Source: an uncultured Kiritimatiellota bacterium (GTDB lineage Bacteria > Verrucomicrobiota > Kiritimatiellia > RFP12 > UBA1067). From it: DNA of 35,299 bases. The position numbers were made by a program, and so were the translations under genes. The notes below the pieces were generated by a model, which saw nothing but the letters and a program-made list of their open reading frames with translations, did no database searches and had not been told where the DNA came from. Below are positions 35,234-35,299 of the stretch, one piece after another. The number at the start of each line of letters is the position of its first letter. The first letter of the stretch is position 1. The DNA lies in assembly GCA_934635045.1 (NCBI GenBank), contig CAKTZA010000036.1, positions 1 through 35,299 of the forward strand, in the 5' to 3' direction.

Positions 35234-35299
35234 TTAGATGGCCGTCCGGTTCTTGCCTTTTTCGGTCGACGCATTCACCGAGTTTCCGCTTGCCCTGCC
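35234..35299 (-). CDS. Possible C-terminus of an upstream gene (partial)
   Basis: A minus-strand frame open to the window edge ends at a TAA at 35234-35236, with final residues STEKGKNRTAI. A plus-strand ATG at 35225 is also open to the edge but lacks a ribosome binding site. Too little sequence is available to decide between them. Confidence 0.2.
   Translation of the reverse strand, partial: GRASGNSVNASTEKGKNRTAI

Overview
The window looks like a chromosomal segment from a PVC-superphylum bacterium, most likely Kiritimatiellota or Lentisphaerota from a gut-like habitat. This is an inference from gene content: a giant protein with thrombospondin type 3 (TSP3) repeats, DUF4838, GH20 and GH16 enzymes, a 'choice-of-anchor' type beta-helix protein, and GC-rich DNA. 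No taxonomic marker gene is present. Every gene I can support lies on the minus strand, so the window is described in transcription order, from high to low coordinate.

Region A (about 35.2 to 22.9 kb) is a polysaccharide-degradation operon. A clear sigma70-type promoter with an adjacent inverted repeat precedes a DUF4838 protein with a CBM9-like tail. Then come a GH20 hexosaminidase, a 1265-residue clan-A-like putative hydrolase, a GH16 endo-glycanase, a double beta-helix protein and a small protein of unknown function. The first three genes are joined by TGATG stop/start overlaps. The small gene has its own -10 box placed so that its mRNA may be leaderless. Next (22.8 to 20.5 kb) are a fucose/arabinose-isomerase-like enzyme with its own -10 box and an IolB-like isomerase, probably the intracellular sugar-processing end of the pathway.

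Region B (20.5 to 20.15 kb) is a tRNA operon, Gly(GCC)-Lys(CTT)-Phe(GAA), with a promoter and a rho-independent terminator. About 0.5 kb without recognisable genes follows.

Region C (19.6 to 11.7 kb) is a type I restriction-modification operon: an XRE regulator, hsdM, a DUF1016/YhcG-type PD-(D/E)XK nuclease, hsdS, hsdR and a 91-residue ORF, all overlapping end to start. It is full of repeats: palindromes inside the DUF1016 gene, a REP-like GC-rich insertion plus 14-bp direct repeats at the DUF1016/hsdS junction, and an 8/16-bp tandem repeat with a hairpin between the two target-recognition domains of hsdS.

Region D (11.5 to 1.3 kb) is a probable secreted or surface cassette: a small secreted protein with an EF-hand-like loop, a 2048-residue protein with three beta-domain/TSP3 modules and a C-terminal alpha/beta-hydrolase domain, and three AT-richer secreted or lipoprotein genes, two of which are clear paralogues. 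Spacing and overlaps indicate one operon. This is my best candidate for an undescribed system.

Region E (1.27 kb to the left edge) has two microprotein ORFs, one resembling a UVR motif, leading into a DUF5131 (phage Gp37/Gp68-like) three-cysteine protein.
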